Source: Panagrolaimus kolymaensis (taxonomy: Eukaryota; Nematoda; Chromadorea; Rhabditida; Panagrolaimidae). Taken from it: a stretch of 64,000 nucleotides of DNA. Below, piece after piece: positions 35,851 through 49,940 of the stretch. Under the pieces are notes generated by a model. That model was not told where the DNA came from, did not search any database, and saw only the letters and a list, made by a program, of their open reading frames with translations. The translations under genes were made by a program, and so were the position numbers. The stretch is from NCBI GenBank assembly GCA_028622995.1, contig JAJQJQ010000025.1, positions 372,001-436,000 on the forward strand. The letters run 5' to 3'. Numbering within the stretch: position 1 is the stretch's first letter; every line of letters begins with the position of its first letter.

Positions 35851-37900
35851 GCTTGCCCCTATTTAAATTTATTTTTATTTTCTCTAATTTTTTTAATTTG
35901 GTGCCATTATGTCATCGACAAATAAAATTCCAAAAATTTAGTAAAAACAAATCAGTGAGCTCAATGATAAGCTTTATTTAAAATCTCGCTTGCCCCTATT
36001 TAAATTTATTTTTATTTTCTCGAATTTTTTTAATTTGGTGCCATTAAGTCATCGACAAATAAAATTGCAAAAATTTAGTAAAAACAAATCAGTGAGCTCA
36101 ATGATAAGCTTTATTTAAAATCTCGCTTGCCCCTATTTAAATTTATTTTTATTTTCTCGAATTTTTTTAATTTGGTGCCATTAAGTCATCGACAAATAAA
36201 ATTGCAAAAATTTAGTAAAAACAAATCAGTGAGCTCAATGATAAGCTTTAATTAAAATCTCGCTTGCCCCTTTTAAATTTATTTTTATTTTCTCTAATTT
36301 TTTTAATTTGGTGCCATTAAGTCATCGACAAATAAAATTCCAAAAATTTAGTAAAAACAAATCAGTGAGCTCAATGATAAGCTTTATTTAAAATCTCGCT
36401 TGCCCCTTTTAAATTTATTTTTATTTTCTCTAATTTTTTTAATTTGGTGCCATTAAGTCATCGACAAATAAAATTGCAAAAATTTAGTAAAAACAAATCA
36501 GTGAGCTCAATGATAAGCTTTATTTAAAATCTCGCTTGCCCCTATTTAAATTTATTTTTATTTTCTCGAATTTTTTTAATTTGGTGCCATTAAGTCATCG
36601 ACAAATAAAATTCCAAAAATTTAGTAAAAATGAATCAGTGAGCTCAATGATAAGCTTTATTTAAAATCTCGCTTGCCCCTATTTAAATTTATTTTTATTT
36701 TCTCGAATTTTTTTAATTTGGTGCGATTATGTCATCGACAAATAAAATTCCAAAAATTTAGTAAAAACAAATCAATTAGGTTTAAGAAAAGCAATAACGA
36801 AAATCTCGCTTGCCCCTATTTAAATTTATTTTTATTTTCTCTAATTTTTTTAATTTGGTGCCATTATGTCATCGACAAATAAAATTCCAAAAATTTAGTA
36901 AAAACAAATCAGTGAGCTCAATGATAAGCTTTATTTAAAATCTCGCTTGCCCCTATTTAAATTTATTTTTATTTTCTCGAATTTTTTTAATTTGGTGCCA
37001 TTAAGTCATCGACAAATAAAATTGCAAAAATTTAGTAAAAACAAATCAGTGAGCTCAATGATAAGCTTTATTTAAAATCTCGCTTGCCCCTATTTAAATT
37101 TATTTTTATTTTCTCGAATTTTTTTAATTTGGTGCCATTAAGTCATCGACAAATAAAATTGCAAAAATTTAGTAAAAACAAATCAGTGAGCTCAATGATA
37201 AGCTTTATTTAAAATCTCGCTTGCCCCTTTTAAATTTATTTTTATTTTCTCGAATTTTTTTAATTTGGTGCCATTAAGTCATCGACAAATAAAATTGCAA
37301 AAATTTAGTAAAAACAAATCAGTGAGCTCAATGATAAGCTTTAATTAAAATCTCGCTTGCCCCTTTTAAATTTATTTTTATTTTCTCTAATTTTTTTAAT
37401 TTGGTGCCATTAAGTCATCGACAAATTAAATTCCAAAAATTTAGTAAAAACAAATCAGTGAGCTCAATGATAAGCTTTATTTAAAATCTCGCTTGCCCCT
37501 TTTAAATTTATTTTTATTTTCTCTAATTTTTTTAATTTGGTGCCATTAAGTCATCGACAAATAAAATTGCAAAAATTTAGTAAAAACAAATCAGTGAGCT
37601 CAATGATAAGCTTTATTTAAAATCTCGCTTGCCCCTATTTAAATTTATTTTTATTTTCTCGAATTTTTTTAATTTGGTGCCATTAAGTCATCGACAAATA
37701 AAATTCCAAAAATTTAGTAAAAATGAATCAGTGAGCTCAATGATAAGCTTTATTTAAAATCTCGCTTGCCCCTATTTAAATTTATTTTTATTTTCTCGAA
37801 TTTTTTTAATTTGGTGCGATTATGTCATCGACAAATAAAATTCCAAAAATTTAGTAAAAACAAATCAATTAGGTTTAAGAAAAGCAATAACGAAAATCTC
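35851..37900 (+). repeat. Higher-order repeat, 7/8-monomer unit (957 and 1093 bp)
   Basis: 35851-36807 and 36808-37900 share the same series: CTCTAA CATTATG TTCC form A, CATTAAG TTGC monomers, CCTTTT monomers, a monomer with AAATGAATC in place of AAACAAATC (about 36627 and 37720), then GCGATTATG. The second copy has one extra CATTAAG TTGC monomer. One private change, ACAAATTAAAT near 37423, is in the second copy. Confidence 0.87.
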
Positions 37901-40363
37901 GCTTGCCCCTATTTAAATTTATTTTTATTTTCTCTAATTTTTTTAATTTGGTGCCATTATGTCATCGACAAATAAAATTCCAAAAATTTAGTAAAAACAA
38001 ATCAATTAGGTTTAAGAAAAGCAATAACGAAAATCTCGCTTGCCCCTATTTAAATTTATTTTTATTTTCTCTAATTTTTTTAATTTGGTGCCATTATGTC
38101 ATCGACAAATAAAATTCCAAAAATTTAGTAAAAACAAATCAGTGAGCTCAATGATAAGCTTTATTTAAAATCTCGCTTGCCCCTATTTAAATTTATTTTT
38201 ATTTTCTCGAATTTTTTTAATTTGGTGCCATTAAGTCATCGACAAATAAAATTGCAAAAATTTAGTAAAAACAAATCAGTGAGCTCAATGATAAGCTTTA
38301 TTTAAAATCTCGCTTGCCCCTATTTAAATTTATTTTTATTTTCTCGAATTTTTTTAATTTGGTGCCATTAAGTCATCGACAAATAAAATTGCAAAAATTT
38401 AGTAAAAACAAATCAGTGAGCTCAATGATAAGCTTTATTTAAAATCTCGCTTGCCCCTATTTAAATTTATTTTTATTTTCTCGAATTTTTTTAATTTGGT
38501 GCCATTAAGTCATCGACAAATAAAATTTCAAAAATTTAGTAAAAACAAATCAGTGAGCTCAATGATAAGCTTTATTTAAAATCTCGCTTGCCCCTATTTA
38601 AATTTATTTTTATTTTCTCGAATTTTTTTAATTTGGTGCCATTAAGTCATCGACAAATAAAATTGCAAAAATTTAGTAAAAACAAATCAGTGAGCTCAAT
38701 GATAAGCTTTATTTAAAATCTCGCTTGCCCCAATTTAAATTTATTTTTATTTTCTCGAATTTTTTTAATTTGGTGCCATTAAGTCATCGACAAATAAAAT
38801 TGCAAAAATTTAGTAAAAACAAATCAGTGAGCTCAATGATAAGTTTTATTTAAAATCTCGCTTGCCCCTTTTAAATTTATTTTTATTTTCTCTAATTTTT
38901 TTAATTTGGTGCCATTAAGTCATCGACAAATAAAATTGCAAAAATTTAGTAAAAACAAATCAGTGAGCTCAATGATAAGCTTTATTTAAAATCTCGCTTG
39001 CCCCTATTTAAATTTATTTTTATTTTCTCGAATTTTTTTAATTTGGTGCCATTAAGTCATCGACAAATAAAATTCCAAAAATTTAGTAAAAATGAATCAG
39101 TGAGCTCAATGATAAGCTTTATTTAAAATCTCGCTTGCCCCTATTTAAATTTATTTTTATTTTCTCGAATTTTTTTAATTTGGTGCCATTAAGTCATCGA
39201 CAAATAAAATTCCAAAAATTTAGTAAAAACAAATCAGTGAGCTCAATGATAAGTTTTATTTAAAATCTCGCTTGCCCCTTTTAAATTTATTTTTATTTTC
39301 TCTAATTTTTTTAATTTGGTGCCATTAAGTCATCGACAAATAAAATTCCAAAAATTTAGTAAAAACAAATCAGTGAGCTCAATGATAAGTTTTATTTAAA
39401 ATCTCGCTTGCCCCTTTTAAATTTATTTTTATTTTCTCTAATTTTTTTAATTTGGTGCCATTAAGTCATCGACAAATAAAATTGCAAAAATTTAGTAAAA
39501 ACAAATCAGTGAGCTCAATGATAAGCTTTATTTAAAATCTCGCTTGCCCCTATTTAAATTTATTTTTATTTTCTCGAATTTTTTTAATTTGGTGCCATTA
39601 AGTCATCGACAAATAAAATTCCAAAAATTTAGTAAAAATGAATCAGTGAGCTCAATGATAAGCTTTATTTAAAATCTCGCTTGCCCCTATTTAAATTTAT
39701 TTTTATTTTCTCGAATTTTTTTAATTTGGTGCGATTATGTCATCGACAAATAAAATTCCAAAAATTTAGTAAAAACAAATCAATTAGGTTTAAGAAAAGC
39801 AATAACGAAAATCTCGCTTGCCCCTATTAAAATTAATTTTTATTTTCTCTAATTTTTTTAATTTGGTGCCATTATGTCATCGACAAATAAAATTCCAAAA
39901 ATTTAGTAAAAACAAATCAATTAGGTTTAAGAAAAGCAATAACGAAAATCTCGCTTGCCCCTATTTAAATTTATTTTTATTTTCTCTAATTTTTTTAATT
40001 TGGTGCCATTATGTCATCGACAAATAAAATTCCAAAAATTTAGTAAAAACAAATCAATTAGGTTTAAGAAAAGCAATAACGAAAATCTCGCTTGCCCCTA
40101 TTTAAATTTATTTTTATTTTCTCTAATTTTTTTAATTTGGTGCCATTATGTCATCGACAAATAAAATTCCAAAAATTTAGTAAAAACAAATCAGTGAGCT
40201 CAATGATAAGCTTTATTTAAAATCTCGCTTGCCCCTATTTAAATTTATTTTTATTTTCTCGAATTTTTTTAATTTGGTGCCATTAAGTCATCGACAAATA
40301 AAATTGCAAAAATTTAGTAAAAACAAATCAGTGAGCTCAATGATAAGCTTTATTTAAAATCTC
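37901..40363 (+). repeat. Mixed satellite segment carrying AAATGAATC monomers
   Basis: Tandem monomers, mostly form A, with two further AAATGAATC copies (about 39089 and 39635, 546 bp or four monomers apart) and GATAAGTTTTAT in place of GATAAGCTTTAT near 38840, 39250 and 39388. The GTTTTAT change destroys the HindIII site. A short form-B run with a CCCCTATTAAAATTAATT monomer sits near 39820. No gene. Confidence 0.85.
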
Positions 40364-43300
40364 GCTTGCCCCTATTTAAATTTATTTTTATTTTCTCTAA
40401 TTTTTTTAATTTGGTGCGATTATGTCATCGACAAATAAAATTCCAAAAATTTAGTAAAAACAAATCAATTAGGTTTAAGAAAAGCAATAACGAAAATCTC
40501 GCTTGCCCCTATTTAAATTTATTTTTATTTTCTCGAATTTTTTTAATTTGGTGCGATTATGTCATCGACAAATAAAATTGCAAAAATTTAGTAAAAACAA
40601 ATCAGTGAGCTCAATGATAAGCTTTAATTAAAATCTCGCTTGCCCCTTTTAAATTTATTTTTATTTTCTCTAATTTTTTTAATTTGGTGCCATTAAGTCA
40701 TCGACAAATAAAATTCCAAAAATTTAGTAAAAACAAATCAGTGAGCTCAATGATAAGCTTTATTTAAAATCTCGCTTGCCGCTTTTAAATTTATTTTTAT
40801 TTTCTCTAATTTTTTTAATTTGGTGCCATTAAGTCATCGACAAATAAAATTGCAAAAATTTAGTAAAAACAAATCAGTGAGCTCAATGATAAGCTTTATT
40901 TAAAATCTCGCTTGCCCCTATTTAAATTTATTTTTATTTTCTCGAATTTTTTTAATTTGGTGCCATTAAGTCATCGACAAATAAAATTCCAAAAATTTAG
41001 TAAAAACAAATCAATTAGGTTTAAGAAAAGCAATAACGAAAATCTCGCTTGCCCCTATTTAAATTTATTTTTATTTTCTCTAATTTTTTTAATTTGGTGC
41101 CATTATGTCATCGACAAATAAAATTCCAAAAATTTAGTAAAAACAAATCAGTGAGCTCAATGATAAGCTTTATTTAAAATCTCGCTTGCCCCTATTTAAA
41201 TTTATTTTTATTTTCTCGAATTTTTTTAATTTGGTGCCATTAAGTCATCGACAAATAAAATTGCAAAAATTTAGTAAAAACAAATCAGTGAGCTCAATGA
41301 TAAGCTTTATTTAAAATCTCGCTTGCCCCTATTTAAATTTATTTTTATTTTCTCGAATTTTTTTAATTTGGTGCGATTATGTCATCGACAAATAAAATTC
41401 CAAAAATTTAGTAAAAACAAATCAATTAGGTTTAAGAAAAGCAATAACGAAAATCTCGCTTGCCCCTATTTAAATTTATTTTTATTTTCTCGAATTTTTT
41501 TAATTTGGTGCGATTATGTCATCGACAAATAAAATTGCAAAAATTTAGTAAAAACAAAACAATTAGGTTTAAGAAAAGCAATAACGAAAATCTCGCTTGC
41601 CCCTATTTAAATTTATTTTTATTTTCTCTAATTTTTTTAATTTGGTGCCATTATGTCATCGACAAATAAAATTCCAAAAATTTAGTAAAAACAAATCAAT
41701 TAGGTTTAAGAAAAGCAATAACGAAAATCTCGCTTGCCCCTATTTAAATTTATTTTTATTTTCTCTAATTTTTTTAATTTGGTGCCATTAAGTCATCGAC
41801 AAATAAAATTCCAAAAATTTAGTAAAAACAAATCAGTGAGCTCAATGATAAGCTTTATTTAAAATCTCGCTTGCCCCTTTTAAATTTATTTTTATTTTCT
41901 CTAATTTTTTTAATTTGGTGCCATTAAGTCATCGACAAATAAAATTTCAAAAATTTAGTAAAAACAAATCAGTGAGCTCAATGATAAGCATTATTTAAAA
42001 TCTCGCTTGCCCCTATTTAAATTTATTTTTATTTTCTCGAATTTTTTTAATTTGGTGCCATTAAGTCATCGACAAATAAAATTGCAAAAATTTAGTAAAA
42101 ACAAATCAGTGAGCTCAATGATAAGCTTTATTTAAAATCTCGCTTGCCCCTATTTAAATTTATTTTTATTTTCTCTAATTTTTTTAATTTGGTGCGATTA
42201 TGTCATCGACAAATAAAATTCCAAAAATTTAGTAAAAACAAATCAATTAGGTTTAAGAAAAGCAATAACGAAAATCTCGCTTGCCCCTATTTAAATTTAT
42301 TTTTATTTTCTCGAATTTTTTTAATTTGGTGCGATTATGTCATCGACAAATAAAATTGCAAAAATTTAGTAAAAACAAATCAGTGAGCTCAATGATAAGC
42401 TTTAATTAAAATCTCGCTTGCCCCTTTTAAATTTATTTTTATTTTCTCTAATTTTTTTAATTTGGTGCCATTAAGTCATCGACAAATAAAATTCCAAAAA
42501 TTTAGTAAAAACAAATCAGTGAGCTCAATGATAAGCTTTATTTAAAATCTCGCTTGCCGCTTTTAAATTTATTTTTATTTTCTCTAATTTTTTTAATTTG
42601 GTGCCATTAAGTCATCGACAAATAAAATTGCAAAAATTTAGTAAAAACAAATCAGTGAGCTCAATGATAAGCTTTATTTAAAATCTCGCTTGCCCCTATT
42701 TAAATTTATTTTTATTTTCTCGAATTTTTTTAATTTGGTGCCATTAAGTCATCGACAAATAAAATTCCAAAAATTTAGTAAAAACAAATCAATTAGGTTT
42801 AAGAAAAGCAATAACGAAAATCTCGCTTGCCCCTATTTAAATTTATTTTTATTTTCTCTAATTTTTTTAATTTGGTGCCATTATGTCATCGACAAATAAA
42901 ATTCCAAAAATTTAGTAAAAACAAATCAGTGAGCTCAATGATAAGCTTTATTTAAAATCTCGCTTGCCCCTATTTAAATTTATTTTTATTTTCTCGAATT
43001 TTTTTAATTTGGTGCCATTAAGTCATCGACAAATAAAATTGCAAAAATTTAGTAAAAACAAATCAGTGAGCTCAATGATAAGCTTTATTTAAAATCTCGC
43101 TTGCCCCTATTTAAATTTATTTTTATTTTCTCGAATTTTTTTAATTTGGTGCGATTATGTCATCGACAAATAAAATTCCAAAAATTTAGTAAAAACAAAT
43201 CAATTAGGTTTAAGAAAAGCAATAACGAAAATCTCGCTTGCCCCTATTTAAATTTATTTTTATTTTCTCGAATTTTTTTAATTTGGTGCGATTATGTCAT

Positions 43301-43782
43301 CGACAAATAAAATTGCAAAAATTTAGTAAAAACAAATCAATTAGGTTTAAGAAAAGCAATAACGAAAATCTCGCTTGCCCCTATTTAAATTTATTTTTAT
43401 TTTCTCTAATTTTTTTAATTTGGTGCCATTATGTCATCGACAAATAAAATTCCAAAAATTTAGTAAAAACAAATCAGTGAGCTCAATGATAAGCTTTATT
43501 TAAAATCTCGCTTGCCCCTTTTAAATTTATTTTTATTTTCTCTAATTTTTTTAATTTGGTGCCATTAAGTCATCGACAAATAAAATTTCAAAAATTTAGT
43601 AAAAACAAATCAGTGAGCTCAATGATAAGCATTATTTAAAATCTCGCTTGCCCCTATTTAAATTTATTTTTATTTTCTCGAATTTTTTTAATTTGGTGCC
43701 ATTAAGTCATCGACAAATAAAAATGCAAAAATTTAGTAAAAACAAATCAGTGAGCTCAATGATAAGCTTTATTTAAAATCTC
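40364..43782 (+). repeat. Higher-order repeat, 13-monomer unit of 1778 bp, about two copies
   Basis: 40364-42141 and 42142-43782 carry the same ordered series: GCGATTATG monomers, CCTTTT with GCTTTAATTA, a GCTTGCCGCTTTT monomer (40774 and 42552), a form-B pair, two GCGATTATG CTCGAA monomers, and a TTTC monomer with AAGCATTATT. The second copy lacks one monomer corresponding to 41732-41868. An AAACAAAACAATT change near 41558 is private to the first copy. Confidence 0.9.
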
Positions 43783-46700
43783 GCTTGCCCCTATTTAAAT
43801 TTATTTTTATTTTCTCTAATTTTTTTAATTTGGTGCCATTAAGTCATCGACAAATAAAATTTCAAAAATTTAGTAAAAACAAATCAGTGAGCTCAATGAT
43901 AAGCTTTATTTAAAATCTCGCTTGCCGCTATTTAAATTTATTTTTATTTTCTCGAATTTTTTTAATTTGGTGCCATTAAGTCATCGACAAATAAAATTCC
44001 AAAAATTTAGTAAAAACAAATCAGTGAGCTCAATGATAAGCTTTAATTAAAATCTCGCTTGCCCCTTTTAATTTTATTTTTATTTTCTCTAATTTTTTTA
44101 ATTTGGTGCCATTAAGTCATCGACAAATAAAATTCCAAAAATTTAGTAAAAACAAATCAGTGAGCTCAATGATAAGCTTTATTTAAAATCTCGATTGCCC
44201 CTATTTAAATTTATTTTTATTTTCTCTAATTTTTTTAATTTGGTGCCATTAAGTCATCGACAAATAAAATTGCAAAAATTTAGTAAAAACAAATCAATTA
44301 GGTTTAAGAAAAGCAATAACGAAAATCTCGCTTGCCCCTATTTAAATTTATTTTTATTTTCTCTAATTTTTTTAATTTGGTGCCATTATGTCATCGACAA
44401 ATAAAATTCCAAAAATTTAGTAAAAACAAATCAATTAGGTTTAAGAAAAGCAATAACGAAAATCTCGCTTGCCCCTATTTAAATTTATTTTTATTTTCTC
44501 TAATTTTTTTAATTTGGTGCCATTATGTCATCGACAAATAAAATTCCAAAAATTTAGTAAAAACAAATCAGTGAGCTCAATGATAAGCTTTATTTAAAAT
44601 CTCGCTTGCCCCTATTTAAATTTATTTTTATTTTCTCGAATTTTTTTAATTTGGTGCCATTAAGTCATCGACAAATAAAATTGCAAAAATTTAGTAAAAA
44701 CAAATCAGTGAGCTCAATGATAAGCTTTATTTAAAATCTCGCTTGCCCCTATTTAAATTTATTTTTATTTTCTAGAATTTTTTTAATTTGGTGCCATTAA
44801 GTCATCGACAAATAAAATTGCAAAAATTTAGTAAAAACAAATCAGTGAGCTCAATGATAAGCTTTATTTAAAATCTCGCTTGCCCCTATTTAAATTTATT
44901 TTTATTTTCTCGAATTTTTTTAATTTGGTGCCATTAAGTCATCGACAAATAAAATTTCAAAAATTTAGTAAAAACAAATCAGTGAGCTCAATGATAAGCT
45001 TTATTTAAAATCTCGGTTGCCCCTATTTAAATTTATTTTTATTTTCTCGAATTTTTTTAATTTGGTGCCATTAAGTCATCGACAAATAAAATTGCAAAAA
45101 TTTAGTAAAAACAAATCAGTGAGCTCAATGATAAGCTTTATTTAAAATCTCGCTTGCCCCTATTTAAATTTATTTTTATTTTCTCGAATTTTTTTAATTT
45201 GGTGCCATTAAGTCATCGACAAATAAAATTCCAAAAATTTAGTAAAAACAAATCAGTGAGCTCAATGATAAGCTTTAATTAAAATCTCGCTTGCCCCTTT
45301 TAAATTTATTTTTATTTTCTCTAATTTTTTTAATTTGGTGCCATTAAGTCATCGACAAATAAAATTCCAAAAATTTAGTAAAAACAAATCAGTGAGCTCA
45401 ATGATAAGCTTTATTTAAAATCTCGCTTGCCCCTATTTAAATTTATTTTTATTTTCTCGAATTTTTTTAATTTGGTGCGATTATGTCATCGACAAATAAA
45501 ATTCCAAAAATTTAGTAAAAACAAATCAGTGAGCTCAATGATAAGCTTTATTTAAAATCTCGCTTGCCCCTATTTAAATTTATTTTTATTTTCTCGAATT
45601 TTTTTAATTTGGTGCGATTAAGTCATCGACAAATAAAATTGCAAAAATTTAGTAAAAACAAATCAGTGAGCTCAATGATAAGCTTTATTTAAAATCTCGC
45701 TTGCCCCTATTTAAATTTATTTTTATTTTCTAGAATTTTTTTAATTTGGTGCCATTAAGTCATCGACAAATAAAAATGCAAAAATTTAGTAAAAACAAAT
45801 CAGTGAGCTCAATGATAAGCATTATTTAAAATCTCGCTTGCCCCTATTTAAATTTATTTTTATTTTCTCGAATTTTTTTAATTTGGTGCCATTAAGTCAT
45901 CGACAAATAAAAATGCAAAAATTTAGTAAAAACAAATCAGTGAGCTCAATGATAAGCTTTATTTAAAATCTCGCTTGCCCCTATTTAAATTTATTTTTAT
46001 TTTCTCTAATTTTTTTAATTTGGTGCCATTAAGTCATCGACAAATAAAATTTCAAAAATTTAGTAAAAACAAATCAGTGAGCTCAATGATAAGCTTTATT
46101 TAAAATCTCGCTTGCCCCTATTTAAATTTATTTTTATTTTCTCGAATTTTTTTAATTTGGTGCGATTAAGTCATCGACAAATAAAATTGCAAAAATTTAG
46201 TAAAAACAAATCAGTGAGCTCAATGATAAGCTTTATTTAAAATCTCGCTTGCCCCTTTTAAATTTATTTTTATTTTCTCTAATTTTTTTAATTTGGTGCC
46301 ATTAAGTCATCGACAAATAAAATTTCAAAAATTTAGTAAAAACAAATCAGTGAGCTCAATGATAAGCATTATTTAAAATCTCGCTTGCCCCTATTTAAAT
46401 TTATTTTTATTTTCTCGAATTTTTTTAATTTGGTGCCATTAAGTCATCGACAAATAAAAATGCAAAAATTTAGTAAAAACAAATCAGTGAGCTCAATGAT
46501 AAGCTTTATTTAAAATCTCGCTTGCCCCTATTTAAATTTATTTTTATTTTCTCTAATTTTTTTAATTTGGTGCCATTAAGTCATCGACAAATAAAATTTC
46601 AAAAATTTAGTAAAAACAAATCAGTGAGCTCAATGATAAGCTTTATTTAAAATCTCGCTTGCCGCTATTTAAATTTATTTTTATTTTCTCGAATTTTTTT

Positions 46701-48298
46701 AATTTGGTGCCATTAAGTCATCGACAAATAAAATTCCAAAAATTTAGTAAAAACAAATCAGTGAGCTCAATGATAAGCTTTAATTAAAATCTCGCTTGCC
46801 CCTTTTAATTTTATTTTTATTTTCTCTAATTTTTTTAATTTGGTGCCATTAAGTCATCGACAAATAAAATTCCAAAAATTTAGTAAAAACAAATCAGTGA
46901 GCTCAATGATAAGCTTTATTTAAAATCTCGATTGCCCCTATTTAAATTTATTTTTATTTTCTCTAATTTTTTTAATTTGGTGCCATTAAGTCATCGACAA
47001 ATAAAATTGCAAAAATTTAGTAAAAACAAATCAATTAGGTTTAAGAAAAGCAATAACGAAAATCTCGCTTGCCCCTATTTAAATTTATTTTTATTTTCTC
47101 TAATTTTTTTAATTTGGTGCCATTATGTCATCGACAAATAAAATTCCAAAAATTTAGTAAAAACAAATCAATTAGGTTTAAGAAAAGCAATAACGAAAAT
47201 CTCGCTTGCCCCTATTTAAATTTATTTTTATTTTCTCTAATTTTTTTAATTTGGTGCCATTATGTCATCGACAAATAAAATTCCAAAAATTTAGTAAAAA
47301 CAAATCAGTGAGCTCAATGATAAGCTTTATTTAAAATCTCGCTTGCCCCTATTTAAATTTATTTTTATTTTCTCGAATTTTTTTAATTTGGTGCCATTAA
47401 GTCATCGACAAATAAATTTGCAAAAATTTAGTAAAAACAAATCAGTGAGCTCAATGATAAGCTTTATTTAAAATCTCGCTTGCCCCTATTTAAATTTATT
47501 TTTATTTTCTAGAATTTTTTTAATTTGGTGCCATTAAGTCATCGACAAATAAAATTGCAAAAATTTAGTAAAAACAAATCAGTGAGCTCAATGATAAGCT
47601 TTATTTAAAATCTCGCTTGCCCCTATTTAAATTTATTTTTATTTTCTCGAATTTTTTTAATTTGGTGCCATTAAGTCATCGACAAATAAAATTTCAAAAA
47701 TTTAGTAAAAACAAATCAGTGAGCTCAATGATAAGCTTTATTTAAAATCTCGGTTGCCCCTATTTAAATTTATTTTTATTTTCTCGAATTTTTTTAATTT
47801 GGTGCCATTAAGTCATCGACAAATAAAATTGCAAAAATTTAGTAAAAACAAATCAGTGAGCTCAATGATAAGCTTTATTTAAAATCTCGCTTGCCCCTAT
47901 TTAAATTTATTTTTATTTTCTCGAATTTTTTTAATTTGGTGCCATTAAGTCATCGACAAATAAAATTCCAAAAATTTAGTAAAAACAAATCAGTGAGCTC
48001 AATGATAAGCTTTAATTAAAATCTCGCTTGCCCCTTTTAAATTTATTTTTATTTTCTCTAATTTTTTTAATTTGGTGCCATTAAGTCATCGACAAATAAA
48101 ATTCCAAAAATTTAGTAAAAACAAATCAGTGAGCTCAATGATAAGCTTTATTTAAAATCTCGCTTGCCCCTATTTAAATTTATTTTTATTTTCTCGAATT
48201 TTTTTAATTTGGTGCGATTATGTCATCGACAAATAAAATTCCAAAAATTTAGTAAAAACAAATCAGTGAGCTCAATGATAAGCTTTATTTAAAATCTC
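43510..48298 (+). repeat. Higher-order repeat, 20-monomer unit of 2737 bp, about 1.75 copies
   Basis: 43510-46246 is followed by 46247-48298, matching at a constant 2737-bp offset. Shared rare variants include AAAAATGC (about 43725 and 46462), GCCGCTATTT (43920 and 46657), CCTTTTAATTTTATT, a monomer starting GATTGCCCC in place of GCTTGCCCC (44193 and 46930), TTCTAGAATT (about 44770 and 47507) and CTCGGTTGCC (about 45012 and 47749). The second copy departs from the first near 48298, where GCGATTAAG is replaced by GCGATTATG. Confidence 0.92.
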
Positions 48299-49940
48299 GC
48301 TTGCCCCTATTTAAATTTATTTTTATTTTCTCGAATTTTTTTAATTTGGTGCGATTATGTCATCGACAAATAAAATTCCAAAAATTTAGTAAAAACAAAT
48401 CAATTAGGTTTAAGAAAAGCAATAACGAAAATCTCGCTTGCCCCTATTTAAATTTATTTTTATTTTCTCGAATTTTTTTAATTTGGTGCGATTATGTCAT
48501 CGACAAATAAAATTGCAAAAATTTAGTAAAAACAAATCAATTAGGTTTAAGAAAAGCAATAACGAAAATCTCGCTTGCCCCTATTTAAATTTATTTTTAT
48601 TTTCTCTAATTTTTTTAATTTGGTGCCATTATGTCATCGACAAATAAAATTCCAAAAATTTAGTAAAAACAAATCAATTAGGTTTAAGAAAAGCAATAAC
48701 GAAAATCTCGCTTGCCCCTATTTAAATTTATTTTTATTTTCTCTAATTTTTTTAATTTGGTGCCATTATGTCATCGACAAATAAAATTCCAAAAATTTAG
48801 TAAAAACAAATCAATTAGGTTTAAGAAAAGCAATAACGAAAATCTCGCTTGCCCCTATTTAAATTTATTTTTATTTTCTCTAATTTTTTTAATTTGGTGC
48901 CATTATGTCATCGACAAATAAAATTCCAAAAATTTAGTAAAAACAAATCAGTGAGCTCAATGATAAGCTTTATTTAAAATCTCGCTTGCCCCTATTTAAA
49001 TTTATTTTTATTTTCTCGAATTTTTTTAATTTGGTGCCATTAAGTCATCGACAAATAAAATTGCAAAAATTTAGTAAAAACAAATCAGTGAGCTCAATGA
49101 TAAGCTTTATTTAAAATCTCGCTTGCCCCTATTTAAATTTATTTTTATTTTCTCGAATTTTTTTAATTTGGTGCCATTAAGTCATCGACAAATAAAATTC
49201 CAAAAATTTAGTAAAAACAAATCAGTGAGCTCAATGATAAGCTTTAATTAAAATCTCGCTTGCCCCTTTTAAATTTATTTTTATTTTCTCTAATTTTTTT
49301 AATTTGGTGCCATTAAGTCATCGACAAATAAAATTCCAAAAATTTAGTAAAAACAAATCAGTGAGCTCAATGATAAGCTTTATTTAAAATCTCGCTTGCC
49401 CCTATTTAAATTTATTTTTATTTTCTCTAATTTTTTTAATTTGGTGCCATTATGTCATCGACAAATAAAATTCCAAAAATTTAGTAAAAACAAATCAATT
49501 AGGTTTAAGAAAAGCAATAACGAAAATCTCGCTTGCCCCTATTTAAATTTATTTTTATTTTCTCTAATTTTTTTAATTTGGTGCCATTAAGTCATCGACA
49601 AATAAAATTCCAAAAATTTAGTAAAAACAAATCAGTGAGCTCAATGATAAGCTTTATTTAAAATCTCGCTTGCCCCTTTTAAATTTATTTTTATTTTCTC
49701 TAATTTTTTTAATTTGGTGCCATTAAGTCATCGACAAATAAAATTTCAAAAATTTAGTAAAAACAAATCAGTGAGCTCAATGATAAGCATTATTTAAAAT
49801 CTCGCTTGCCCCTATTTAAATTTATTTTTATTTTCTCGAATTTTTTTAATTTGGTGCCATTAAGTCATCGACAAATAAAATTGCAAAAATTTAGTAAAAA
49901 CAAATCAGTGAGCTCAATGATAAGCTTTATTTAAAATCTC
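48299..49940 (+). repeat. Mixed satellite segment between large higher-order units
   Basis: Twelve tandem monomers that mix form-B GCGATTATG and GCCATTATG copies with form-A CATTAAG and GCTTTAATTA copies. The pieces are the same as in the flanking higher-order units but in a different order. No gene. Confidence 0.8.
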
